Positions 1-5,373 of a DNA stretch of 5,373 nucleotides are shown here, one piece after another. Under the pieces are notes generated by a model. The model did no database searches, was not told the DNA's origin, and saw nothing but the letters and a program-made list of their open reading frames with translations. Made by a program: the position numbers and the translations under genes. How positions within the stretch are numbered: the first letter of the stretch is position 1; each line of letters opens with the position of its first letter. Source of the DNA: Acidobacteriaceae bacterium (lineage in GTDB: Bacteria > Acidobacteriota > Terriglobia > Terriglobales > Acidobacteriaceae); NCBI GenBank assembly GCA_009781125.1, contig WQYS01000196.1, positions 1 to 5,373 of the forward strand. Direction: 5' to 3'.

Positions 1-30
1 TTCTCGCGGGCGAGGTTGTCTGCGGCAATT

Positions 31-246
31 CAGTCCGGGTGCCCCATCCTTCGTCCGCCGATGAGTTTGCGGGTATCCGGCATTGTCAGTGCGGACGAAG
101 GGTGGGAGAGTATACGGCTCAACTCGCCACTGTTCCCGATGGAAACATTGCTCATCGAGCATCCTGCTTTCCCACCCTTCGTCCGAAGAAGATGCATCGA
201 GTACCCCAGACCGCGTTCGGCGGACGAAGGATGGGGCACCCGAGCA
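31..246 (+). repeat. 216-bp palindromic intergenic repeat, copy 1
   Basis: This imperfect palindrome is centred near position 139. The outer arms, 36-60 and 218-242, are perfect 25-bp reverse complements. The inner arms, 92-107 and 170-185, are perfect 16-bp reverse complements. All four share the core CCTTCGTCCG or its complement, but the outer arms read CCCATCC where the inner arms read CCCACCC. The spacers pair imperfectly, and a weak apex (TGTTCCC/GGAAACA) lies at 131-147. A second copy in the opposite orientation lies at 2061-2276. Both run from CAGTCCGGGTG to CACCCGRGCA and both are 216 bp. No target-site duplication is visible in the flanks. It encodes no convincing protein. It resembles dispersed REP/ERIC/MITE-like elements, but I cannot name a described family. 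The plus label follows this copy as reference. Confidence 0.88.
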
Positions 247-272
247 GCCTATGCAAGCATCTGTTAGGCAGG

Positions 273-2000
273 ATGAAGATCGCCGGCAGCGCCACTGAGC
301 CTCTCTGGTACAAGGACGCGGTTATCTATGAGCTTCACGTCCGCTCCTTTCAGGACTCCAACGCCGACGGCATCGGCGACTTCCCCGGACTGATCTCGCG
401 GCTCGATTATCTTCAGGAGCTCGGCGTCACCTGCCTGTGGCTGCTGCCGTTCTTTCCATCGCCCTTGCGCGATGATGGCTACGATATCTCCAACTACACC
501 GGCGTCCATCCCAGCTACGGGACCCTGGATGATTTCAAGCAGTTTCTGGCCGCCGCGCATGAACGCGGGCTGCAGGTGCTGATCGAGCTGGTGGTCAACC
601 ACACCTCGGACCAGCACCCGTGGTTCAAGGCCGCGCGCGCGGCCTCGCCGGGCACACACGAACGCGACTTCTATGTCTGGTCGAACACCGATCAGCTTTA
701 TAAAGGCGCGCCCATCATCTTCTCCGACACGGAAAAATCCAACTGGACCTGGGACGAGACCGCCGGAGCCTACTATTGGCATCGCTTCTTCTCGCACCAG
801 CCCGATCTCAACTTCGATCATCCGCCGGTGCTCGAGGAGGTTCTCAAGGCGATGCGCTTCTGGCTCGACCTGGGCGTGGACGGCTTTCGCCTGGACGCCA
901 TTCCCTACCTGGTCGAGCGTGACGGCACCAGCTGCGACAACCTTCCGGAGACGCACGCCATTATCAAGCGCATCCGCGCCGCCGTCGACGAGGCCTACAC
1001 CAACCGCTTCCTTCTGGCCGAGGCCAACTCGTGGCCCGCCGACGTGCGTCCTTACTTCGGCGACGGCGACGAGTGCCACATGGCCTTCCACTTTCCCCTG
1101 ATGCCGCGCATCTACATGGCGCTGCGCCAGGAAGATCGAATGCCCATCACGGAGATCATGGCGCAGACGCCGGTCATTCCCGATAACTGCCAGTGGGGAC
1201 TGTTCCTGCGCAACCACGACGAGCTGACGCTGGAACGGGTCAGCAGCGACGAGCGTGACTATATGTACTTCGCCTACTCCTCGGACCCACGCATGAGAAT
1301 CAACGTGGGTATCCGCCGCCGCCTGGCTCCACTGGTCGATAACAACCGCCGCCGCATCGAGCTGCTGAACTCGCTGCTGCTCAGCTTTCCCGGGACTCCG
1401 ATCCTCTACTATGGCGACGAGATCGGCATGGGCGACAACATCTACCTCGGCGACCGCAACGGAGTGCGCACGCCCATGCAGTGGAATCCGGACCGCAACG
1501 CAGGTTTCTCCAGCGCTGTGCCGAGCAAACTTTTTCTTCCCGTCATCATGGACCCGGTCTTCGGATACCAAGCCATCAACGTAGAGACGCAGTTGGCCGA
1601 CCCCTCGTCGCTGCTGCACTGGACGCGCAACATGATCGCGCTGAGGAAGCTCTTCCACGTCTTTGGCCGCGGTACTCTGGAGTTTCTCAGCCCGGAGAAC
1701 CGCAAGATTCTTGCCTACCTCCGCCACTACAACCCGCGCTCCCGCTCGCGCGAGCACACCGAAGGAGCCTCGACGCACGACGTCACCTCGCCCGGAACCG
1801 AGACCGTGCTGTGCGTGGCGAATCTCTCGCGCTTTGCCCAGCCGGTCTCGCTCGACCTCGGGGAGTTCGCCGGATTGACCCCGGTCGAAATGCTCGGCTA
1901 TGTTCCATTTCCGAAGATCACGGCGGCTCCCTATCCGCTGACGCTCGCGCCTTATTCCTTTCTATGGCTTGAGTTGCAGGCTCTGGCAACAACCCTATAG
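273..2000 (+). CDS. treS: Trehalose synthase (maltose alpha-D-glucosyltransferase), GH13 family
   Basis: This cytosolic enzyme of 575 residues interconverts maltose and trehalose by intramolecular transglucosylation. It opens with the TreS signature [16 protein letters not shown] (11-26), followed by a GH13 (beta/alpha)8 barrel. Visible motifs are [12 protein letters not shown] (107-118), [10 protein letters not shown] with nucleophile Asp208, [20 protein letters not shown] with acid/base Glu250, and FLRNHDE with the transition-state Asp316. [14 protein letters not shown] (399-412) is also typical. A C-terminal beta domain (about 470-575) closes the protein. There is no fused maltokinase domain and no maltokinase gene in the window. 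The C-terminal domain carries about 20 extra polar residues around 487-510. I chose ATG 273 because it leaves a normal-length leader before LWYKDA. Only a weak AGG (266-268) precedes it. The frame stays open upstream through the repeat, with in-frame GTG 39 and ATG 231 as less likely starts. An alpha-amylase or maltase is much less likely given the motif set. Confidence 0.95.
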   Translation: MKIAGSATEPLWYKDAVIYELHVRSFQDSNADGIGDFPGLISRLDYLQELGVTCLWLLPFFPSPLRDDGYDISNYTGVHPSYGTLDDFKQFLAAAHERGLQVLIELVVNHTSDQHPWFKAARAASPGTHERDFYVWSNTDQLYKGAPIIFSDTEKSNWTWDETAGAYYWHRFFSHQPDLNFDHPPVLEEVLKAMRFWLDLGVDGFRLDAIPYLVERDGTSCDNLPETHAIIKRIRAAVDEAYTNRFLLAEANSWPADVRPYFGDGDECHMAFHFPLMPRIYMALRQEDRMPITEIMAQTPVIPDNCQWGLFLRNHDELTLERVSSDERDYMYFAYSSDPRMRINVGIRRRLAPLVDNNRRRIELLNSLLLSFPGTPILYYGDEIGMGDNIYLGDRNGVRTPMQWNPDRNAGFSSAVPSKLFLPVIMDPVFGYQAINVETQLADPSSLLHWTRNMIALRKLFHVFGRGTLEFLSPENRKILAYLRHYNPRSRSREHTEGASTHDVTSPGTETVLCVANLSRFAQPVSLDLGEFAGLTPVEMLGYVPFPKITAAPYPLTLAPYSFLWLELQALATTL

Positions 2001-2060
2001 AGCTGGCAGGCATCCCTATGGAAGGCTTTCTGTAAGACAGGAGTTTCGTAATAACCAAAA

Positions 2061-2276
2061 TGCCCGGGTGCCCCATCCTTCGTCCGCCAGGCAGTCTGCG
2101 GGTGACCCATGTCTTGTTGACGGACGAAGGGTGGGAAAGCCTGATGCTCAATCAGGCATCTTTCCAACCGAAACAGTGGCAGGTTGAACCGTATACCTTC
2201 CCACCCTTCGTCCGCCAGAGACACATGGGAAACCCACAGTGCACTGTGGCGGACGAAGGATGGGGCACCCGGACTG
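2061..2276 (-). repeat. 216-bp palindromic intergenic repeat, copy 2 (inverted)
   Basis: This is the second copy of the element at 31-246, in reverse orientation. The outer arms, 2064-2089 and 2247-2272, are perfect 26-bp reverse complements. The inner arms, 2121-2137 and 2198-2214, are perfect 17-bp reverse complements. The whole is centred near 2168. The arms match copy 1 almost base for base, including the outer CCCATCC versus inner CCCACCC difference. The spacers between outer and inner arms have diverged considerably. The interior is conserved directionally: 2172-2196, read on the minus strand, matches 110-134 at 22 of 25 bases, and this fixes the relative orientation. A local perfect stem GCCTGAT/ATCAGGC (2139-2145, 2151-2157) is specific to this copy. 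No flanking duplication is seen. Confidence 0.88.
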
Positions 2277-2289
2277 TTGTGGCAGGTAC

Positions 2290-2296
2290 GGAAGGG
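2290..2296 (+). promoter_or_regulatory. Ribosome binding site for the glycosyltransferase-like gene
   Basis: GGAAGGG ends nine bases before ATG 2306, a good purine-rich Shine-Dalgarno sequence at acceptable spacing. It supports this start and lies just outside the repeat, so the insertion or maintenance of the repeat has left the translation signal intact. Confidence 0.65.
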
Positions 2297-2305
2297 TAAC
2301 GCTCG

Positions 2306-3505
2306 ATGGCCTCTTCGCTCACTGCCGTAACCCCGACTGAGATCGGCGCGGAGTCATCCGATGCGTTACTCGTCCATCTGGCTCCGCTGGCACCGGAGGA
2401 GCTGGAGCCTGCGCTTTCGCATCTGGTGCTCGCCTTCCCTGCGCAGGAGGTCTTCGTCTCGCTGCCAGCAGCTCCGAACTTCGCCGGCGAGAGCAGCTTC
2501 CACACGCTCAAGCTGCTGACCTATACGCCGCATGGTTCGTCGGAGATGTCTCCTCTGCCGACAGCCGCGGACCTGCTCAGCCTCTGGAAGCTGGTCGAGG
2601 AGAACCACGCCACCGCCTGCATTCATCTTGGCCCCAGGTTCGACACGCTCCAGCCTGCAGCCATCTATGCGCTAGCCGCCACAGCCTTCAGCGCCGATCT
2701 CGCCGTCGCCCGCTACCGCCTCGGTCCGCACGAAGGACTCTTCAACTCGGCCATCCTCTATCCGGTTACGCGAGCGCTCTTCGGATCATGCGTCCGCTTT
2801 CCGCTGGCCCTGGACCTGGGTTTTTCAGCGCGCATGGTGGAGCGTCTGGCCGCTGCCGCCTCGCGCTACCCGGCGCTGCGTCAAAACGAAACCCTTCTCT
2901 GGCCCGCCGCCGAAGCGGCCATGGCTGGTTATAGCTGCGCCGAAGTCGAGATTCCCGTGCGCAGCTTTCCCGAGCCTCCTGCCGCTGACCTCAACACCAT
3001 ACTTACGCAGATTGCAGGCGCGCTCTTCGCCGACATCGAAGCCAAGGCCACATTCTGGCAGCGGCTGCGTTCCACGACGCCTGTCCAGACCACAACGCAC
3101 GAGGCTGCTTCCGACAATCTACCTGACGTCGCGCCCATGCTGGACTCGTTTCATCTGGCCTACAACAACCTGCACGATCTATGGGCAATAGTCCTGCCGC
3201 CGCAGTCGCTCGTGGACCTCAAGCGTCTCACGGCTCTATCGGCAGACAACTTCCGCATGCCCGACTCGCTGTGGGCACGCATCATCTACGACTTCGCACT
3301 GGCTTACCGGCTCCGCTCCATTCATCGCGGACACCTGCTGGGAGCGCTTACGCCGCTTTATCTGGCGTGGGTTGCCTCGCACCTGAAGCTGATCCGCGAC
3401 GGCACCGCCGCCGAGCAGCACATCGAGCAACTGGCGCAGGTCTTCGAGGCCGACAAGCCTTACCTGGTCTCGCGCTGGCGCTGGCCGGACCGTTTCAATC
3501 CATAA
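2306..3505 (+). CDS. Glycosyltransferase-like protein with a degenerate nucleotide-sugar site
   Basis: This 399-residue protein looks soluble, with no signal peptide or membrane segment. The C-terminal two thirds resemble a bacterial GT2/GT81-like glycosyltransferase family related to glucosyl-3-phosphoglycerate synthase. Recognisable blocks are YPVTRALFG followed by RFPLALDLGFS (152-174), LWARIIYDFALAYRLRS (322-338), LLGALTPLYL (344-353) and KPYLVSRWRWP (384-394). In relatives, as I recall them, the second half of the first block reads roughly RxPIGGDFGFS. The N-terminal third should be the Rossmann-like donor-binding half, but I see no PSYN-type motif and no DxD-type metal site. Where a DSD/DAD-like motif is expected it reads ACIHLGPRFD (104-113). 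The GG of GGDFGFS is replaced by AL. The protein may therefore be inactive, use another chemistry, or have a regulatory or binding role. The frame is intact and the C-terminal motifs are kept, which argues against a pseudogene. It lies 305 bp after treS, so a role with trehalose or another sugar osmolyte is plausible but inferred from position. Confidence 0.7.
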   Translation: MASSLTAVTPTEIGAESSDALLVHLAPLAPEELEPALSHLVLAFPAQEVFVSLPAAPNFAGESSFHTLKLLTYTPHGSSEMSPLPTAADLLSLWKLVEENHATACIHLGPRFDTLQPAAIYALAATAFSADLAVARYRLGPHEGLFNSAILYPVTRALFGSCVRFPLALDLGFSARMVERLAAAASRYPALRQNETLLWPAAEAAMAGYSCAEVEIPVRSFPEPPAADLNTILTQIAGALFADIEAKATFWQRLRSTTPVQTTTHEAASDNLPDVAPMLDSFHLAYNNLHDLWAIVLPPQSLVDLKRLTALSADNFRMPDSLWARIIYDFALAYRLRSIHRGHLLGALTPLYLAWVASHLKLIRDGTAAEQHIEQLAQVFEADKPYLVSRWRWPDRFNP

Positions 3506-3548
3506 GGCCGCATCTAAACACCCAGAGTATCGGGACTATCAGGACTAC

Positions 3549-3554
3549 AGGAGG
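3549..3554 (+). promoter_or_regulatory. Ribosome binding site for the membrane-protein gene
   Basis: A perfect AGGAGG sits six bases before ATG 3561 in the 55-bp gap after the upstream stop codon. It fixes the start of the membrane protein. The short gap with no terminator-like hairpin is compatible with co-transcription with the preceding gene. Confidence 0.85.
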
Positions 3555-3560
3555 CCCACC

Positions 3561-4286
3561 ATGCTGGACCAGATCGAACTCGCACTGAGCGAATCCGAAC
3601 ACCGCGCGCTGGTCACGCTGGTGGCCCTGCTGCCCGGCATCGTGGCGCTGCTGGTGGCGGTCGTGGTGGTCACGCTGCTGGGAGCAGGGCTGGCTACGCT
3701 GATGCGCCGCCTGCTCACGCGGCTGCGCTTCGACGAGCGGCTGTCGCATACGACGGTCGTTCCCTTAAGCGACTGGTCACCCTCGCACAGTCCCACGCTG
3801 CTGGTCACACGCGGCGTCTTTCTGACCTGCGCCATCCTCGGCTTCATCATCGGCATTCTGGCCTTCGACTCGGCGGGCAACCTGCACATGGCTGACCTGC
3901 TGCTGCCTTACATTACCCACCTGGTTGGAGCCGCCATTCTGCTTGTGCTCGGCATCCTGATTGCGCGTTTTCTGGCCCGCTCGGTGCTGATCGGGGCCGT
4001 TAATCTGAATCTGCAATACGCGCGCCTGCTCTCGCTGGGCGTCAAATGGATGGTTCTGGTCATCACGGCTGCGATGGTGCTCGATCACCTGCAGATCGGA
4101 GGCTCCATCGTTGCTTTAGCCTTCGGGATTCTCTTCGGCGGCATCGTGCTTACGATGGCGCTGGCTGTCGGGCTGGGCTCGCGCGAGATGGTCACCCGCT
4201 CGCTCGAAAAGAACGTGGAGCATCCATTTGACGCACCGGAAACCAGCTTCCGCCCGCAGCGCCGCGAGACTCTGCGGCATTTCTGA
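3561..4286 (+). CDS. Membrane protein with MscS-like conserved TM helices, lacking the channel beta domain
   Basis: This 241-residue inner-membrane protein has about five hydrophobic segments, near residues 17-45, 79-102, 112-140, 155-176 and 181-207. The pattern resembles 'conserved TM helix' repeat proteins related to MscS channels: an ILLVLGILIARFLARSVLIGA segment (126-146), then YARLLSLGVKWMVLVITAAM (153-172), then a glycine/alanine-rich helix, VALAFGILFGGIVLTMALAVGLGS (184-207), like the pore-lining TM3 of MscS. The protein ends about 34 residues after that helix, so the cytoplasmic beta and alpha/beta domains of a true MscS are absent. The hydrophilic tail (HPFDAPETSFRPQRRETLRHF) is probably cytoplasmic. 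It follows the glycosyltransferase-like gene by 55 bp on the same strand. A role in membrane-tension or osmotic response is inferred from this resemblance and from treS nearby. It could instead be a structural or accessory membrane protein. Confidence 0.75.
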   Translation: MLDQIELALSESEHRALVTLVALLPGIVALLVAVVVVTLLGAGLATLMRRLLTRLRFDERLSHTTVVPLSDWSPSHSPTLLVTRGVFLTCAILGFIIGILAFDSAGNLHMADLLLPYITHLVGAAILLVLGILIARFLARSVLIGAVNLNLQYARLLSLGVKWMVLVITAAMVLDHLQIGGSIVALAFGILFGGIVLTMALAVGLGSREMVTRSLEKNVEHPFDAPETSFRPQRRETLRHF

Positions 4287-4299
4287 CTACTCAACGTGC

Positions 4300-5373
4300 C
4301 TACTCGACGTGATAGTTCGGAGCCTCGCGCGTGATGATCACGTCATGCACGTGGCTCTCGCGCAGACCCGCGCCCGAGATGCGTATGAAACGCGCCTTCT
4401 CCTGAAGCTCCTGAATAGACCCGCAGCCAAGGTAGCCCATGCCAGAGCGCAGGCCTCCGACCAGTTGGTAGACCATGGCTTCGAGCGCTCCGCGATGCGG
4501 CACTCTGCCTTCGATGCCTTCAGGCACGAACTTCGCCAGCCGGTTCGACGTGCCATTTTCGCGTAGCGAAATCCGCTCCGGCGAAGCGTCCATCTCTTCC
4601 TTGCCCTGGGAGTAGCGCTCGCCCGAGCCCTGCGCCATCGCCGACAGCGAACCCATGCCGCGATAGGCCTTGAACGAACGGCCCTGATACAGAATCGTCT
4701 CGCCCGGACTCTCGTCGACGCCCGCCAGCAGCGAGCCCAGCATCACCACGCCGGCTCCGGCGGCAATCGCCTTGGTGATGTCGCCTGAATACTTGATGCC
4801 TCCATCGGCGATGATCGGAATCCCCGTCTCCTTGCCCGCGCGGAAGGCCTCGGCAACCGCCGTAATCTGCGGCATCCCGGCGCCGGTCACCATGCGCGTG
4901 GTGCAGATCGAACCTGGCCCGATACCAACCTTCACGGCATCGGCTCCGGCCTTGATGAGCGCCATCGCGCCTTCATAGGTGGCGATGTTGCCAGCCAGCA
5001 GATCGACCTCCGGATACTTCTGTTTCACCGCGCGAACGGCCTCGAGCACGCGCGACGAGTGGCCATGCGCGGCGTCGATGGCCAGAGCATCGACGCGGGC
5101 CTTAATCAGTTCGCCGGAGCGCTCCAGAAAGTCACCCGTTGAGCCGATCGCTCCAGCCACACGCAGACGTCCCTGCGAGTCCTTGCAGGCGTTCGGATAC
5201 TTCAGCTTCTTCTGAATGTCCTTGACCGTGATCAGGCCCTTCAGCTCGTAGTCGTCGTTGACGACCAGCAGCTTCTCGACGCGGTGCTGGTGCAGAATCT
5301 GCTCGGCCTGCTCCAGCGTGGTGCCGACGGGGACCGTGATGAGGTTCGTCTTTGTCATAACCTCATCGATCAA
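4300..5373 (-). CDS. guaB: Inosine-5'-monophosphate dehydrogenase, N-terminal part cut off by the window edge
   Basis: IMP dehydrogenase oxidises IMP to XMP with NAD+, the committed step of guanine nucleotide synthesis in the cytosol. The window holds the C-terminal 358 codons including the stop. The usual length is about 490 residues, so roughly 130-140 residues lie beyond the right edge. The real start is not in the window, and the codon at the edge is internal. The fragment begins inside the CBS-domain pair: DEVMTK (3-8) followed by one CBS module to about residue 58. The barrel then resumes at RVAGAIG (71-77). Catalytic Cys157 is in [11 protein letters not shown]. Phosphate-binding [10 protein letters not shown] (190-199) and GMGSLSAM (239-246) are present. 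The flap dyad Arg253-Tyr254 is in [21 protein letters not shown] (281-295) follows after an unusually long flap. The gene converges on the membrane-protein gene across 13 bp with no obvious terminator hairpin. Confidence 0.97.
   Translation of the reverse strand: MIDEVMTKTNLITVPVGTTLEQAEQILHQHRVEKLLVVNDDYELKGLITVKDIQKKLKYPNACKDSQGRLRVAGAIGSTGDFLERSGELIKARVDALAIDAAHGHSSRVLEAVRAVKQKYPEVDLLAGNIATYEGAMALIKAGADAVKVGIGPGSICTTRMVTGAGMPQITAVAEAFRAGKETGIPIIADGGIKYSGDITKAIAAGAGVVMLGSLLAGVDESPGETILYQGRSFKAYRGMGSLSAMAQGSGERYSQGKEEMDASPERISLRENGTSNRLAKFVPEGIEGRVPHRGALEAMVYQLVGGLRSGMGYLGCGSIQELQEKARFIRISGAGLRESHVHDVIITREAPNYHVE

Larger units (their letters stand above)
2001..2305. other. Intergenic region between treS and the glycosyltransferase-like gene
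   Basis: These 305 bases hold no credible gene. Positions 2001-2060 show only a tiny CTGT/ACAG stem (2030-2040) without a T-tract, so I call no terminator. Positions 2061-2276 are the second palindromic repeat. The last 29 bases carry the ribosome binding site of the next gene. No promoter with well-spaced -35 and -10 boxes is convincing, so read-through from treS is possible but unproven. Confidence 0.75.

Noticed and set aside
83..116. Promoter inside copy 1 (TTGTCA at 83-88 and TATACG at 111-116)
   Set aside because: The spacing is 22 bases, too long for a sigma-70 type promoter, and the boxes match poorly.
36..242. CRISPR array from the four similar arms
   Set aside because: The arms alternate in orientation and form a palindrome, spacings are unequal, and there are no cas genes.
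31..246. Integron attC site
   Set aside because: There are no paired RYYYAAC/GTTRRRY core sites at the ends, and the element lies beside ordinary chromosomal genes.
16..298. Several short open frames in both directions across the first repeat
   Set aside because: They are translations of the palindromic arms (peptides such as [15 protein letters not shown]) that recur in the second copy on either strand, as expected from a repeat rather than from genes.
264..1778. Long (504-codon) open frame on the minus strand opposite treS
   Set aside because: It is an antisense shadow of a GC-rich gene: low complexity, rich in Val, Ala, Arg, Gln and Asp, no recognisable domain, and fully overlapping a convincing TreS.
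2117..2145. Promoter inside copy 2 (TTGACG at 2117-2122)
   Set aside because: The -35-like box is fair, but the sequence 17 bases downstream (CCTGAT) is a poor -10 box.
1918..2511. Short open frames on both strands across the second repeat
   Set aside because: Same cause: they read through the repeat arms and carry no domain; the minus-strand ones also overlap the ends of treS or the downstream gene.
4287..4299. Terminator between the convergent membrane-protein and guaB genes
   Set aside because: Only 13 bp separate the stops, with no stable GC stem or T-tract; the nearby ACGT repeats are too short.

Overview
The window is a chromosomal stretch of GC-rich bacterial DNA with four protein-coding genes and two copies of a palindromic repeat. 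Codon use, the protein families and the style of the repeat suggest an acidobacterium of the Terriglobus/Edaphobacter/Granulicella type. That assignment is from memory of such genomes and has not been tested by any search.

Layout. Positions 1-30 are too short to assign. Positions 31-246 hold a 216-bp palindromic repeat. A complete trehalose synthase gene (treS, 273-2000, +) starts 26 bp after it. Positions 2001-2305 are intergenic and mostly filled by a second 216-bp copy of the repeat in the opposite orientation (2061-2276). Next on the + strand are a 399-residue glycosyltransferase-like protein (2306-3505) and a 241-residue membrane protein related to the transmembrane part of MscS-type channels (3561-4286). 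The last gene, guaB (IMP dehydrogenase), lies on the - strand, meets the membrane-protein gene tail to tail across 13 bp, and runs off the right edge, so its N-terminal part is missing.

How the genes fit together. The three + strand genes are co-directional and look like a stress or osmolyte locus: TreS interconverts maltose and trehalose, the glycosyltransferase-like protein belongs to a family with sugar-transfer members, and the membrane protein resembles mechanosensitive-channel helices. This link is inferred from proximity only. guaB is a housekeeping purine gene and is probably unrelated.

Most noteworthy: (1) treS is bracketed by inverted copies of a structured repeat with four nested arms and a conserved interior motif; (2) the glycosyltransferase-like protein keeps the family's C-terminal half but appears to have lost the nucleotide-sugar/metal site; (3) the treS reading frame stays open through the upstream repeat, so its N-terminus is easy to mis-annotate.
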